DNA from: Bacteroidales bacterium UBA5833
GTDB lineage: Bacteria; Bacteroidota; Bacteroidia; Bacteroidales; Lentimicrobiaceae
Direction of reading: 5' to 3'
DNA length: 64,000 nt
NCBI GenBank assembly: GCA_002433025.1
Contig: DJGZ01000017.1
Coordinates: 19,907-83,906, forward strand
Position numbers and translations under genes: made by a program. This document shows positions 25,197-34,066 of this stretch, one piece after another. The notes below the pieces were generated by a model. The model did no database searches, was not told the DNA's origin, and saw only the letters and a list, made by a program, of their open reading frames with translations. Within the stretch, counting starts at the first letter, position 1. Each line of letters begins with the position of its first letter.

Positions 25197-25289
25197 TGGA
25201 TGCTTCTGAAAAAAACAAGCAAAGCCTGATTCCGCAATTCAACAATACTAATATACGGGGATGCCGGCATTGTCAGCAGGAATATTTCT

Positions 25290-25586
25290 ATGGCTAAACG
25301 AACCACCAACAACCAATCGCTGAGGCAAGTCATTGAAGAACTGATCGAAGCCTACCGGCTCAGTGACAAACTGAACCAAGCCAGGGTGATCAGTTTGTGG
25401 GACAATGTAGTTGGAAAAATGATTGCCCGCGACACAACGCATCTGTATATCAAGCATAAAACACTCTATGTAAAGCTCAACTCACCGGCACTCAGGGAAG
25501 AATTGGGATATGCAAAAAGCAAACTGATCAAATCGCTGAACAAGGCTGCAGGCGCCGAGGTAATTGAGGACATAGCTTTTATATAG
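25290..25586 (+). CDS. DciA-like DUF721 protein
   Basis: A small basic protein of 98 residues of the DUF721 family. Members of the DciA group act as the ancestral loader or operator of the replicative helicase DnaB in bacteria that lack DnaC/DnaI. Visible family traits: an N-terminal helix (LRQVIEELIEAYRLSDKL), the central VISLWDNVVGKMIARDT and a C-terminal KH-like strand-helix with LYVKLNSPALREELGYAKSKL. It lies 93 bases after the exonuclease gene on the same strand. recF lies 3 kb away on the other strand. Function is taken from the family. Confidence 0.8.
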   Translation: MAKRTTNNQSLRQVIEELIEAYRLSDKLNQARVISLWDNVVGKMIARDTTHLYIKHKTLYVKLNSPALREELGYAKSKLIKSLNKAAGAEVIEDIAFI

Positions 25587-25662
25587 TCTTGATATTCAAT
25601 TTTATATCGAAGTTATAAAAACATTATTAATCCCTTCACAGGCTGTCAATTCCGGTGTTTTA

Positions 25663-27453
25663 TTACCACAACCCTGTCCTGACATACGACTTCAGTTCTA
25701 TCTTCATATCATCTATCCATATTTCAGCGTCACTGCGGTTCCAGAAAAAAAGTTTCATCTCACCGCTGGCAGGTAAAAAGGGAAGTCTCAGGCTGAGCTC
25801 TGTTTTGTCCCAGGAAAAATCAGCAGCTCCGGCCTGAACTGTAACCGGTTCAGCATGATAAAAAATCAGGCTGTCGCTATTCGTTACGGAGCATACAAGC
25901 CGAAGATCACCAGCCTGGCCCTGTGAAGTTATCAGAAACGTTGCTTTCAGATTGTATAATTTCCCTGAAATCAACTTTTCCAGTGGAAGCACAATGGCAT
26001 CTGAATAGGCTGTTTCAGGGGTAACCCGGTTCACTTTTCTGCCTTCCGCAGCCATATCTGTAACGAAAATCCGGTTACCGGGCTTCAGATAGCCATCCCG
26101 TTGCTCATAACCCGTGTAATAGCTGTATTTACCTGAAACGAACGGCAGAAGACGTTCCATCACCACATACTGATTGTAAGCATTAAAACTACCGCCTCCT
26201 TCGTAACATTTACGGTAGGCTAACGAGAATCTGATGTTGAACCAGATCAGGAAAACGGCAACGAATCCGCTGAAAAGCATCAGCCAGTATTTTCGCCCGG
26301 CAAGAACCATATGAATCAGCCAGGCAAGTGGCATGGAGAGCAGCGCATAATATTCAACGAATGTCCGGTGTCCGAAACCACAACCGAAACCTGGCATGTG
26401 CCAGGATGAAACCAGGTAAATATGCAACGCAAGGATTGAAAATATCAGCCACCCATTGCTTTTCCGGGTTAAAATCATAAAAAGCAATCCTATGACCATA
26501 AAACCAAAAAGCGGGACGTAAAGTAACAGCCCGTTTTCCGGTGAGAGCATCACTCCAGCTATTTCAGGACTATTCCAGAATATAAAGCCCTCGTTCCCAT
26601 AAGAGTAGTATAACAAACTACCGGAAATAAAATTCCAGTAAAGCAGCTGGGGCAAGAACACCAATATTGCAGTACACAGGGCTATAGCAAGATATAGTGG
26701 CCTGAAAAAAACTGCCAGACGGGCCTTCAGCTCAGCAAATGATTTAAGGTCCAGCAGCAGGATAACAGGCAGAAATATTACATTGCTGGGCCTGACGATC
26801 ACAATCAGAGAAGCCAGGAGGCTTATCAGAAAAATATTACCGGCGCCGGATTTTGTTCTAAAACTATCGGCAGCCAACAACAGAAAGCCAAAGAGGGCAA
26901 AAGAATAAACGTGCGACATCAGGGAATCCCTGAAACTGTAGTAAAAAAGATTGGTGGCCGCAACAATCATCAGTACTGTAAGTGTCGTAACAATTGCGGA
27001 GAACCTCTTTCGCAGGAAAAGCCAAAGGGCAATCAAGCCGGCCAGGAGATAAAAAATCGCGGCCATATAGGCGTAGTTCAGGTAAGCGGTCGAAAAGCCA
27101 TCTGCAGTTTCGCCGCATGCCAGTTGAATCAGGTGCGTGATGATAAAAAACGGGCTGGTTAATATTGCTACGCCACAGGTGTATTTGGTAACCAGCTTTC
27201 CTCTGTAAAAACTGAAACCGTCACCCAGCCTGACATCAATGCTATCGGGATAAGAAGATTCGTAAAATCCGTAAATAAATGCAGCCGGCAGATAAATATA
27301 ATACCCGGATTTATCTGCATAAATTTCTGATCTCCAGTCTCCTGCCGGATAATCATTCAATTCACCAGCAATTCTGGCCAGTGATAGATATATGATCAAA
27401 AATAAGCCAGCGCCGGACAGCCACCGATAAATCCCGTTTTCAGATTTTCTCAT
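25663..27453 (-). CDS. Polytopic membrane protein with C-terminal beta domain, GT-C-like
   Basis: A protein of 596 residues with about 10-11 hydrophobic segments over the first 420 residues. Between the first two segments lies a long loop (GDWRSEIYADKSGYYIYLPAAFIYGF) with acidic residues and an aromatic patch, the layout of GT-C glycosyltransferases that use lipid-linked sugars. The C-terminal 180 residues are soluble and beta-rich (VCSVTNSDSLIFYHAEPV, LPFLPASGEMKLFFWNRS, AEIWIDDMKIELKSYV), like a jelly-roll carbohydrate-binding module. I do not recognise the exact family. A role in modifying a surface glycan or protein is inferred from the topology alone. Confidence 0.6.
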   Translation of the reverse strand: MRKSENGIYRWLSGAGLFLIIYLSLARIAGELNDYPAGDWRSEIYADKSGYYIYLPAAFIYGFYESSYPDSIDVRLGDGFSFYRGKLVTKYTCGVAILTSPFFIITHLIQLACGETADGFSTAYLNYAYMAAIFYLLAGLIALWLFLRKRFSAIVTTLTVLMIVAATNLFYYSFRDSLMSHVYSFALFGFLLLAADSFRTKSGAGNIFLISLLASLIVIVRPSNVIFLPVILLLDLKSFAELKARLAVFFRPLYLAIALCTAILVFLPQLLYWNFISGSLLYYSYGNEGFIFWNSPEIAGVMLSPENGLLLYVPLFGFMVIGLLFMILTRKSNGWLIFSILALHIYLVSSWHMPGFGCGFGHRTFVEYYALLSMPLAWLIHMVLAGRKYWLMLFSGFVAVFLIWFNIRFSLAYRKCYEGGGSFNAYNQYVVMERLLPFVSGKYSYYTGYEQRDGYLKPGNRIFVTDMAAEGRKVNRVTPETAYSDAIVLPLEKLISGKLYNLKATFLITSQGQAGDLRLVCSVTNSDSLIFYHAEPVTVQAGAADFSWDKTELSLRLPFLPASGEMKLFFWNRSDAEIWIDDMKIELKSYVRTGLW

Positions 27454-27523
27454 TCTTATGACATAGCTGATATTACCAGGGCTTATATGACATCAATCCA
27501 TCCGTATACCTGTCACCAGGGAC

Positions 27524-28135
27524 TTATCTGATATTACAAAGCAACATTTTTTCATTTCCGATAAAAGCTTCAAGTTTATCGCCGATAGTAACCGGACCTA
27601 CGCCTGCCGGAGTCCCTGTAAAGATGTAATCGCCCTGCTTAAGGGTGACAAATTTCGACACGTAAGCTATAATAGCATCAAAGGTGAAGATCATATCATG
27701 TGAGTTCCCCTGTTGAACGACTGTCCCGTTTTTATAAAGACCAAAAGGGATATTGCTCAGATCGGCAAAAGCGGTAACCGGCCGAAACCCGCTGACCGGC
27801 GCGGAGAAATCAAAAGCCTTTGCCATTTCCCACGGCAGGCCTTTTTCTTTTGCCTTTTGCTGGAGATCTCGGGCGGTAAAATCAATGCCCACCCCTATTC
27901 CGTCATAATACGTGTGTGCAAATTTTTCCTGAATATTCTTACCCACCTTGTTGATATGCAAGACAAGTTCAACTTCATAATGGATGTCGTTTGAGAATGC
28001 AGGATAGAAAAAGGGCTGATTATTGCGCAACTGGGCAGACTCCGGTTTCATAAAAAAGACAGGCTCCGCCGGAACCGGGTTGTTTAACTCCTTCGCGTGT
28101 TCAGAATAATTTCGCCCAATACAGATAATTTTCAT
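27524..28135 (-). CDS. Fumarylacetoacetate hydrolase (FAH) family protein
   Basis: A protein of 203 residues with the FAH fold: the start MKIICIGRNYSEHAKELN, PVFFMKPESA, the metal-ligand strand HYEVELVLHI, GIGVDFTARDLQ and the closing TGTPAGVGPVTIGDKLEA. Family members of this short type include acylpyruvate hydrolase (FAHD1) and oxaloacetate decarboxylase activities; the metal ligands (two Glu and one Asp) are present. The substrate here is not decided by context: it sits between recF and a membrane protein gene. Cytoplasmic. Confidence 0.85.
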   Translation of the reverse strand: MKIICIGRNYSEHAKELNNPVPAEPVFFMKPESAQLRNNQPFFYPAFSNDIHYEVELVLHINKVGKNIQEKFAHTYYDGIGVGIDFTARDLQQKAKEKGLPWEMAKAFDFSAPVSGFRPVTAFADLSNIPFGLYKNGTVVQQGNSHDMIFTFDAIIAYVSKFVTLKQGDYIFTGTPAGVGPVTIGDKLEAFIGNEKMLLCNIR

Positions 28136-28236
28136 GTGATGATGCGTTAAGTTTTATGACATGCCACCGATAATAGAATTAAGATTAATAATGCGTTCCG
28201 GCCAACGGTTTGATATCCGCAATTAGAATATTTCGA

Positions 28237-29355
28237 TCAGATTGTTTCGGCGCCTTCGCAAACCACCCCCTGATTAACGGTGAACAATTTATGATCAGTA
28301 CTAGCTGATTCAAATATCTTATTGACCCTTTCAGGCTGTGTATCCGTAATAAAAACCTGGCCAAAAGAGTTGTCGCCAACCAGTTGAATCAGTTGAGAAA
28401 CGCGTTCATTGTCGAGTTTATCAAAGATATCGTCGAGCAATAAAATTGGTTTATATCCCTTAACGGCCTGCGTATAATCAAATTGAGCCAGCTTGATGGC
28501 AAGCACAAAAGATTTTTGCTGCCCCTGGGAGCCAAACTTCTTTACAGGATAGCCGCCGATAGAAAATTCAAGGTCATCTTTATGAATACCGGATGTTGTG
28601 AACCTGGCGGAAAGGTCGCGCTGAAGCCCTGATTTGAGCATTGCATCCAGTGAAGAATCGCGCAAGTCAGATGCATAGGCGATGTCAACCACATCCCTGC
28701 CATAGCTGATAAACTCAAAGTACCTGCGGAAAACAGGAAGAAATCCCTCTATAAAAACATTCCGGCGTGCAAAGATCCGGGCCGCAGGACCGGCCATTTG
28801 TTCATCCCATATTTCCAGCGATGTTTTATCATAGTATCTTTTCTCGGCAAAATCCTTCAGGAGGGCATTCCTTTGCGCAAGCGCCTTGTTGTAGGTAATC
28901 AGGTCATCGAGGTACATCCGGTCGAACTGGGAGATGACCGAATCCATATACTTTCGCCGGAGTTCGCTCCCCTCGTTGATCATATCGCGGTCGTAGGGAG
29001 ATACCATCACCAATGGGAATGCTCCGATATGATCGGCCATCCTTTCATAATCCTTGGTGTTGATCCGGAACTGCTTTTTCTGGTTCCGGCGCTGAATGCA
29101 GCTCACTTCATCATTTCCGTTACCGTTGCGGACAAACTGACCGTGAATGGCAAAATAGTCTTCACCATGCCTGATGTTCTGACCGTCGATCAGGTTAAAA
29201 TAGCTTTTGGTAAACGACAGGTAATAAATAGCATCGAGCAGATTGGTTTTCCCGGACCCATTGCGTCCCGTAAAGCAATTGATCTTTTCAGAAAACTCCA
29301 GCGACGCCTCACTGTAATTTTTAAAATTGTATAAAGTAAGTTTTCTGAGGTACAT
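28237..29355 (-). CDS. recF: DNA replication and repair protein RecF
   Basis: SMC-like ATPase of 372 residues that helps load RecA at single-strand gaps with RecO and RecR. Walker A GRNGSGKTN (30-38), the RecF-type opening MYLRKLTLYNFKNY, the signature stretch KFGSQGQQKS (273-282) and Walker B KPILLLDDIFDKLD (302-315) are all present. It starts 3 bases after the ispH stop, so the two genes form an operon with ispH first. Unlike the textbook dnaA-dnaN-recF order, no replication-initiation gene is beside it. Confidence 0.95.
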   Translation of the reverse strand: MYLRKLTLYNFKNYSEASLEFSEKINCFTGRNGSGKTNLLDAIYYLSFTKSYFNLIDGQNIRHGEDYFAIHGQFVRNGNGNDEVSCIQRRNQKKQFRINTKDYERMADHIGAFPLVMVSPYDRDMINEGSELRRKYMDSVISQFDRMYLDDLITYNKALAQRNALLKDFAEKRYYDKTSLEIWDEQMAGPAARIFARRNVFIEGFLPVFRRYFEFISYGRDVVDIAYASDLRDSSLDAMLKSGLQRDLSARFTTSGIHKDDLEFSIGGYPVKKFGSQGQQKSFVLAIKLAQFDYTQAVKGYKPILLLDDIFDKLDNERVSQLIQLVGDNSFGQVFITDTQPERVNKIFESASTDHKLFTVNQGVVCEGAETI

Positions 29356-29358
29356 ATC

Positions 29359-30255
29359 TTAAAGATTGTTTTCAACAATCGCTTTGATTCTGCCTGCCAC
29401 TTCTTCCATCAGCCACAAAGGGGTGGAAGTGGCACCCGTGATGCCAATGCTGCGGGCGCCGGCAAACCAGTTATCAACATCATACGGGCTGCCAACGACA
29501 TGGGTTCTTGGATTAACTTCGCGGGCAACACCTGACAGATAACGTCCATTTGAACTTTCCGACCCTGTGACAAAGATAATCACATCATGATTCTTTGCAA
29601 ACTCCCTCAAACGGGGCGCCCGCTGGCTCATCTGGCGACAAATGGTGTTGTTGACGGTTACCAGATCGTTCCTGCCGGTCTGCTGCAAAGAATTATCCGA
29701 AATGCGGCGGCATATAGTAACATACTGCTCCTCCCCGGCTGTCGTCTGAGCATAAAGATGCAATGGCTGATTGTAATCGATTGAACCGGTTTCTTCCAAT
29801 TTGCTGATAAGAATAGCATTGCCCTCTGTCTGACCCAGAAGACCGGTTATTTCGGGATGGCCCGGCTTGCCGAAAATAATCACCAACCCGCTGCCATTCT
29901 CCCGGAACTGCCTGCTGCTTTTCCTCACTTTTTGCTGCAGCCTCAGCACAACCGGGCAAGTTGCATCAACTACCGAAGCATGGTGATTTCTGAGAATGCT
30001 GTATGTTTCCGGAGGTTCACCGTGGGCACGGATAAACACGGTTTTCATATCACCATTGATCTCTTCATGCCGGATAAACTCCATCCCCAGGTTGCTCAGG
30101 CGCTCCAGTTCCTCTTCGTTGTGAACAAGGTTGCCCAGGCAGTAGATGGGTTCCTCCTGCTGAAGTTTATCTTCTGCAATCTTTATTGCACGGTTAACGC
30201 CCGAACAAAATCCGGAGGAACGGTCAATCTCAATTACGGGAATTGCAGGATTCAT
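29359..30255 (-). CDS. ispH: 4-hydroxy-3-methylbut-2-enyl diphosphate reductase
   Basis: IspH (LytB) carries out the last step of the non-mevalonate isoprenoid route, making IPP and DMAPP with a [4Fe-4S] cluster. Cys17 (DRSSGFCSGV), Cys100 (VDATCPVV) and Cys206 (VNNTICRQMS) are the three cluster ligands. His46 (GNLVHN), IRAHGE (75-80) and SESSNGRYL (232-240) are also in place. The 298-residue length is normal. It is the first gene of an operon with recF. The TACTTTTG element at 30260-30267 ends 4 bases before the ATG, so the message may be leaderless. Confidence 0.93.
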   Translation of the reverse strand: MNPAIPVIEIDRSSGFCSGVNRAIKIAEDKLQQEEPIYCLGNLVHNEEELERLSNLGMEFIRHEEINGDMKTVFIRAHGEPPETYSILRNHHASVVDATCPVVLRLQQKVRKSSRQFRENGSGLVIIFGKPGHPEITGLLGQTEGNAILISKLEETGSIDYNQPLHLYAQTTAGEEQYVTICRRISDNSLQQTGRNDLVTVNNTICRQMSQRAPRLREFAKNHDVIIFVTGSESSNGRYLSGVAREVNPRTHVVGSPYDVDNWFAGARSIGITGATSTPLWLMEEVAGRIKAIVENNL

Positions 30256-30259
30256 GCTG

Positions 30260-30267
30260 CAAAAGTA
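30260..30267 (-). promoter_or_regulatory. -7 element TACTTTTG abutting the ispH start
   Basis: Exact TAnnTTTG on the minus strand, with 4 bases between its last G and the A of the ATG at 30255. No other in-frame start exists early in ispH, so the transcript would begin at or beside the start codon. Confidence 0.5.
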
Positions 30268-30308
30268 AGCAATGAAAACGGTACTTCTACAGGCTGTTGA
30301 AGCAAAAA

Positions 30309-31394
30309 CTACTGCAGACCGCCATCTGCGCTTTTCCTGTTATCGCTGAAATCAGACAGGTTAAACGCGACACTGAGGAAGTTTGGAGATCCGGCCAGGT
30401 GATAGGCCGAACGGGCATATGAAAAGTTAAATTTTGAGACCCTCAGGCCAATACCCCAGGAAAAACCAACGGTAGAACGCTTGCTGTCAACTTTCATTTC
30501 CTGACGGCGCTGGTAGTTGTAGCCCAGCCGGAAACTAAAATTCTTTGTTGGAATAAACTCCCCTCCGATCACTACATGTCTCATTGCCTTGTCGGCAAAC
30601 TCACCTGCTTTACTTTTCGTTTTTACTTCACCTGTAAACGGATCGATTTCATCTTCAGCCGGGTCGTAGTAAGTCAGGTCCCATTTCTGAAGATTTGTAA
30701 GCAATACCGAATATCGGAATGGCAGGTGCTGTAATCTTTTTGAAATGCCCAACTGGATTTCAAAAGGGAGGGGCTCATTATTACCTGCGGTATAGGTTTT
30801 AAGCTGCGTCCCGATATTCCGGGCGATCAATGAGGCGGTAAACCCGGAAGGGGAATGGTACGACCCGGCAACATCCACGCCAAGCCCGAACGAATTATAG
30901 GTTTCAAAAGATGAATAGATGGTCTTCAGGTTGGCTCCGATACTGAAAAGGGAATCCAGGCGTCGTCCCCAGCCCAGGACCAGGGCAAATTCACCGGCCG
31001 AAAATTCACCTGCGTCTTCAGCGAGGATTCCCGTTTCATCGGTATAGGTAAAACGGCCATAATTAATATATTGCATACTGGCCGCGAAACTGCCGGCCTT
31101 CTCATAAGTTCTGGAATAACTGGCAAACCCGTAATTTATATCAGAAAAATAATCAACAAAGTTCAATGAAACGGCATTGTGCATTTCCCCGGTAATCAGT
31201 GAAGGATTGTTCAATCCGACAGATAAATCATTATCTGAAATGGCCACAAAATTGCCTCCCATAGCTGCCACACGGGGAGAATTGGGCAGGTTCAGGAAAC
31301 GGTAGGTACTAGTCCCTCCGATCTGTGCCCGAACATTCAGGAAGCTAAAAACACTCAGAAGAATAAGCAGTTGTAAGGATAATTTTCGGATCAC
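30309..31394 (-). CDS. porQ: Type IX secretion system protein PorQ
   Basis: An outer-membrane beta-barrel protein of the PorV/PorQ group. PorQ is needed for T9SS in Porphyromonas gingivalis and helps attach cargo to the surface. I place the start at the GTG at 31394 (VIRKLSLQLLILLSVFSFLNVRAQ, a signal peptide), because the TACTTTTG promoter element at 31419-31426 lies inside the longer open frame that begins at 31490. The mature part opens with the PorQ-like GGTSTYRFLNLPNSPRVAAMGG and FVAISDNDLSVGLNNPSL, and is strand-rich to the end. The length is about 361 residues. Its presence agrees with the T9SS-tailed protein at 59551-63567. Related PorV-like paralogues are the main alternative. Confidence 0.8.
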   Translation of the reverse strand: MIRKLSLQLLILLSVFSFLNVRAQIGGTSTYRFLNLPNSPRVAAMGGNFVAISDNDLSVGLNNPSLITGEMHNAVSLNFVDYFSDINYGFASYSRTYEKAGSFAASMQYINYGRFTYTDETGILAEDAGEFSAGEFALVLGWGRRLDSLFSIGANLKTIYSSFETYNSFGLGVDVAGSYHSPSGFTASLIARNIGTQLKTYTAGNNEPLPFEIQLGISKRLQHLPFRYSVLLTNLQKWDLTYYDPAEDEIDPFTGEVKTKSKAGEFADKAMRHVVIGGEFIPTKNFSFRLGYNYQRRQEMKVDSKRSTVGFSWGIGLRVSKFNFSYARSAYHLAGSPNFLSVAFNLSDFSDNRKSADGGLQ

Positions 31395-31418
31395 GGTATA
31401 GGATTTAATATCAGTGTG

Positions 31419-31426
31419 CAAAAGTA
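31419..31426 (-). promoter_or_regulatory. -7 element TACTTTTG before porQ
   Basis: Exact TAnnTTTG, about 25 bases before the GTG start at 31394. It helps fix the start, because the longer frame would begin upstream of the transcript. Confidence 0.5.
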
Positions 31427-31619
31427 ACAGATCAGCAGACAATCTGCTAACAAACGATGTCAGGAACTGATTATTGCAGAAAAAAGACAAAATCGTTTAA
31501 AAACGCTGAATTTGTAACCTTCCGGCAGAGCACCATACCCGGATTCAACTTTCAATTGAACCTCATATGAAAACGCCGGCAGGTTATTCTCCTTCCGGTG
31601 TAATTAAAACACAAACAGG

Positions 31620-33887
31620 CTATTTCCCGATCTGCTTCCGGATCAGGTTTAGTGCGCTGCCTGCTATAAACCACTCAATCTGCGACTGATTGTAAGTATG
31701 GTTTACGCTGAACGATTCCGAAGAACCATCAGCATGATCAAGCGTTAGCGTTAACGGCTTACCGGGAGAAAATTCCTTTAAACCGGATACTGAAATGGTA
31801 TCGTCTTCACGCACCTTGTCATAATCGGATTTATCAGCGAAGGTAAGCGCGAGCATTCCCTGTTTTTTAAGGTTCGTTTCATGAATTCTTGCAAAGGATT
31901 TAACAAGCACTACTTTCACCCCGAGGTGACGGGGCTCCATGGCGGCATGTTCGCGTGAAGAACCTTCACCGTAGTTTTCATCACCGATCACAATTGAACC
32001 CGCACCAGCAGCCTTATAAGCCCTGGCAACCGCAGGCACGGCTTCATAGCTTCCGGTCAGGCCGTTTTTTACAAGGTTAGTTTTTTCATTAAAATAATTA
32101 ACGGCGCCTATCAGCAGGTTATCTGAAATGTTGTCCAAATGACCACGGAACCGGAGCCATGGACCAGCCATGGAGATATGATCGGTAGTGCATTTACCTT
32201 TGGCTTTGATCAGCAGGCGCAATCCTTGCATGTCATTCCCATCCCAGGCAGGAAAAGGCTGAAGCAACTGCAGCCGGTTTGATTCCGGCTTAACGGCTAC
32301 CGCAACACTGCTTCCATCTTCCAAAGGTGCGACATAACCGGCATCTTTCACCTCAAAACCGTCCGGAGGGAGTTCAAGCCCCTCGGGCATATCCAGCGAA
32401 ACCCATTCTCCGTCTTCATTTAACAGCTTGTCGGTGAGCGGATTGAAGGTAAGATCTCCGGCTATGGTCATTGCTGTGACTATTTCAGGAGAGGCCACAA
32501 AACCATGTGTATTCGGATTTCCATCATTCCGCTTGGCAAAATTTCTGTTGAAAGAGGTAATTATTGAATTTTTGCGTTCCGGATCATCGGTATGGCGTTT
32601 CCATTGTCCGATACACGGGCCGCAGGCATTGGCCATCACTACACCACCGATATCTTCAAAAACCTCCAGCAATCCATCACGTTCGGTAGTGTAGCGGATC
32701 TGCTCTGAACCCGGAGTAATGATGAATTCGCTCCGCACCTTCAGGTTTTTCTGCTTTGCCTGACGGGCAACAGAGGCCGCTCGGGTTAAATCTTCATAGG
32801 ATGAATTGGTACATGATCCGATAAGCCCGACTTCAAGCGTCAGCGGATAATTTCTCTCCCTGACAATCTTAACAAATTCAGAAATACCGTAAGCGGCATC
32901 CGGTGTAAACGGTCCGTTGATATGTGGTTCCAACTCCGAAAGATTTATTTCGATCAACTGATCATAGTATTTTCCCGGATTTAGATACACATCCTCATCC
33001 GAGCGCAGGTCTGCCACCATTTTATCCGCCATATCCGCCACCACGGCCCTGCCGGTTTCTCTGAGGTATGCACTCATTTTCTGATCAAAGCCAAAGATGG
33101 AGGTAGTTGCACCGATTTCCGCCCCCATATTGCAAATGGTTCCTTTTCCGGTAGCCGATATGGCATCCGCCCCTTCACCGAAATACTCAACAATGGCGCC
33201 GGTACCGCCTTTCACAGTAAGGATACCCGCTACTTTTAAAATTACATCCTTGGCTGAGGCCCATCCGTTGAGCCTGCCGGTAAGTTTAACCCCGATCAGT
33301 CTGGGCATTTTAAGTTCCCACGCCATTCCGGCCATTACATCCACGGCGTCGGCACCCCCGACACCTATGGCGATCATTCCCAATCCGCCGGCATTCACGG
33401 TATGCGAATCGGTACCTATCATCATTCCTCCCGGGAAAGCGTAATTCTCAAGTACCACCTGGTGTATGATACCGGCACCGGGTTTCCAGAAGCCGATACC
33501 GTATTTGTTGGATACAGATTGCAAAAAATCAAAAACTTCCCTGTTTTGATCCAGGGCAGTATCAAGATCGGCCTGCGCCCCGGAATGCGCCTGAATCAGG
33601 TGGTCGCAATGCACAGTGGAAGGAACGGCAGTTCTGCCTCGCCCTGCATTCATAAACTGCAGAAGGGCCATCTGGGCGGTGGCATCCTGCATGGCTACCC
33701 GGTCGGGTGCAAAATTTACATAATCCTCCCCCCTGGAGTATGGCTTAAAAGCATCTCCATCATAAAGGTGGGAGTAAAGAATTTTTTCACTCAGGGTCAG
33801 CGGTCTGCCAAGAATATCCCTGGCATTTTTTACCCGTTCGGGCATGGCTGCATAAACACGTTGAATCAGGTCAAGATCAAAAAGCAT
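31620..33887 (-). CDS. Aconitate hydratase, mitochondrial type
   Basis: TCA-cycle aconitase, 755 residues, of the mitochondrial-like form usual in Bacteroidota. The substrate-binding residues lie in VPSTVHCDHLIQA (88-100) and GTDSHTVNAGGLG (158-170). The [4Fe-4S] ligands are Cys359 (GSCTNSSYEDL), Cys422 and Cys425 (ACGPCIGQ). The C-terminal swivel domain has KCTTDHISMAGPW and GENYGEGSSREHAA. It converts citrate to isocitrate by way of cis-aconitate in the cytoplasm. It stands alone; citrate synthase and isocitrate dehydrogenase genes, its common neighbours in this phylum, are not within the window. Confidence 0.95.
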   Translation of the reverse strand: MLFDLDLIQRVYAAMPERVKNARDILGRPLTLSEKILYSHLYDGDAFKPYSRGEDYVNFAPDRVAMQDATAQMALLQFMNAGRGRTAVPSTVHCDHLIQAHSGAQADLDTALDQNREVFDFLQSVSNKYGIGFWKPGAGIIHQVVLENYAFPGGMMIGTDSHTVNAGGLGMIAIGVGGADAVDVMAGMAWELKMPRLIGVKLTGRLNGWASAKDVILKVAGILTVKGGTGAIVEYFGEGADAISATGKGTICNMGAEIGATTSIFGFDQKMSAYLRETGRAVVADMADKMVADLRSDEDVYLNPGKYYDQLIEINLSELEPHINGPFTPDAAYGISEFVKIVRERNYPLTLEVGLIGSCTNSSYEDLTRAASVARQAKQKNLKVRSEFIITPGSEQIRYTTERDGLLEVFEDIGGVVMANACGPCIGQWKRHTDDPERKNSIITSFNRNFAKRNDGNPNTHGFVASPEIVTAMTIAGDLTFNPLTDKLLNEDGEWVSLDMPEGLELPPDGFEVKDAGYVAPLEDGSSVAVAVKPESNRLQLLQPFPAWDGNDMQGLRLLIKAKGKCTTDHISMAGPWLRFRGHLDNISDNLLIGAVNYFNEKTNLVKNGLTGSYEAVPAVARAYKAAGAGSIVIGDENYGEGSSREHAAMEPRHLGVKVVLVKSFARIHETNLKKQGMLALTFADKSDYDKVREDDTISVSGLKEFSPGKPLTLTLDHADGSSESFSVNHTYNQSQIEWFIAGSALNLIRKQIGK

Positions 33888-34066
33888 AAGAATTAAAGTT
33901 CAGGCATGTTAATAATAAAGTCAGCGACAGGCGCTTGCCGTGGCAAACTCCTGAATATACCGGAATCCGGGGTTTGAAGAAAATATCACACGCAGTTAAA
34001 ATCATCAGCAATAACAGCCGAATCCAGGTTTTGTTTAAGCGCTGGCCGGCTTCAGGCCTTCTTGCT

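Noticed and set aside
31569..31598. Inverted repeat after aconitase as terminator
   Set aside because: The stem has an internal mismatch and only four T follow; too weak to list as a feature.
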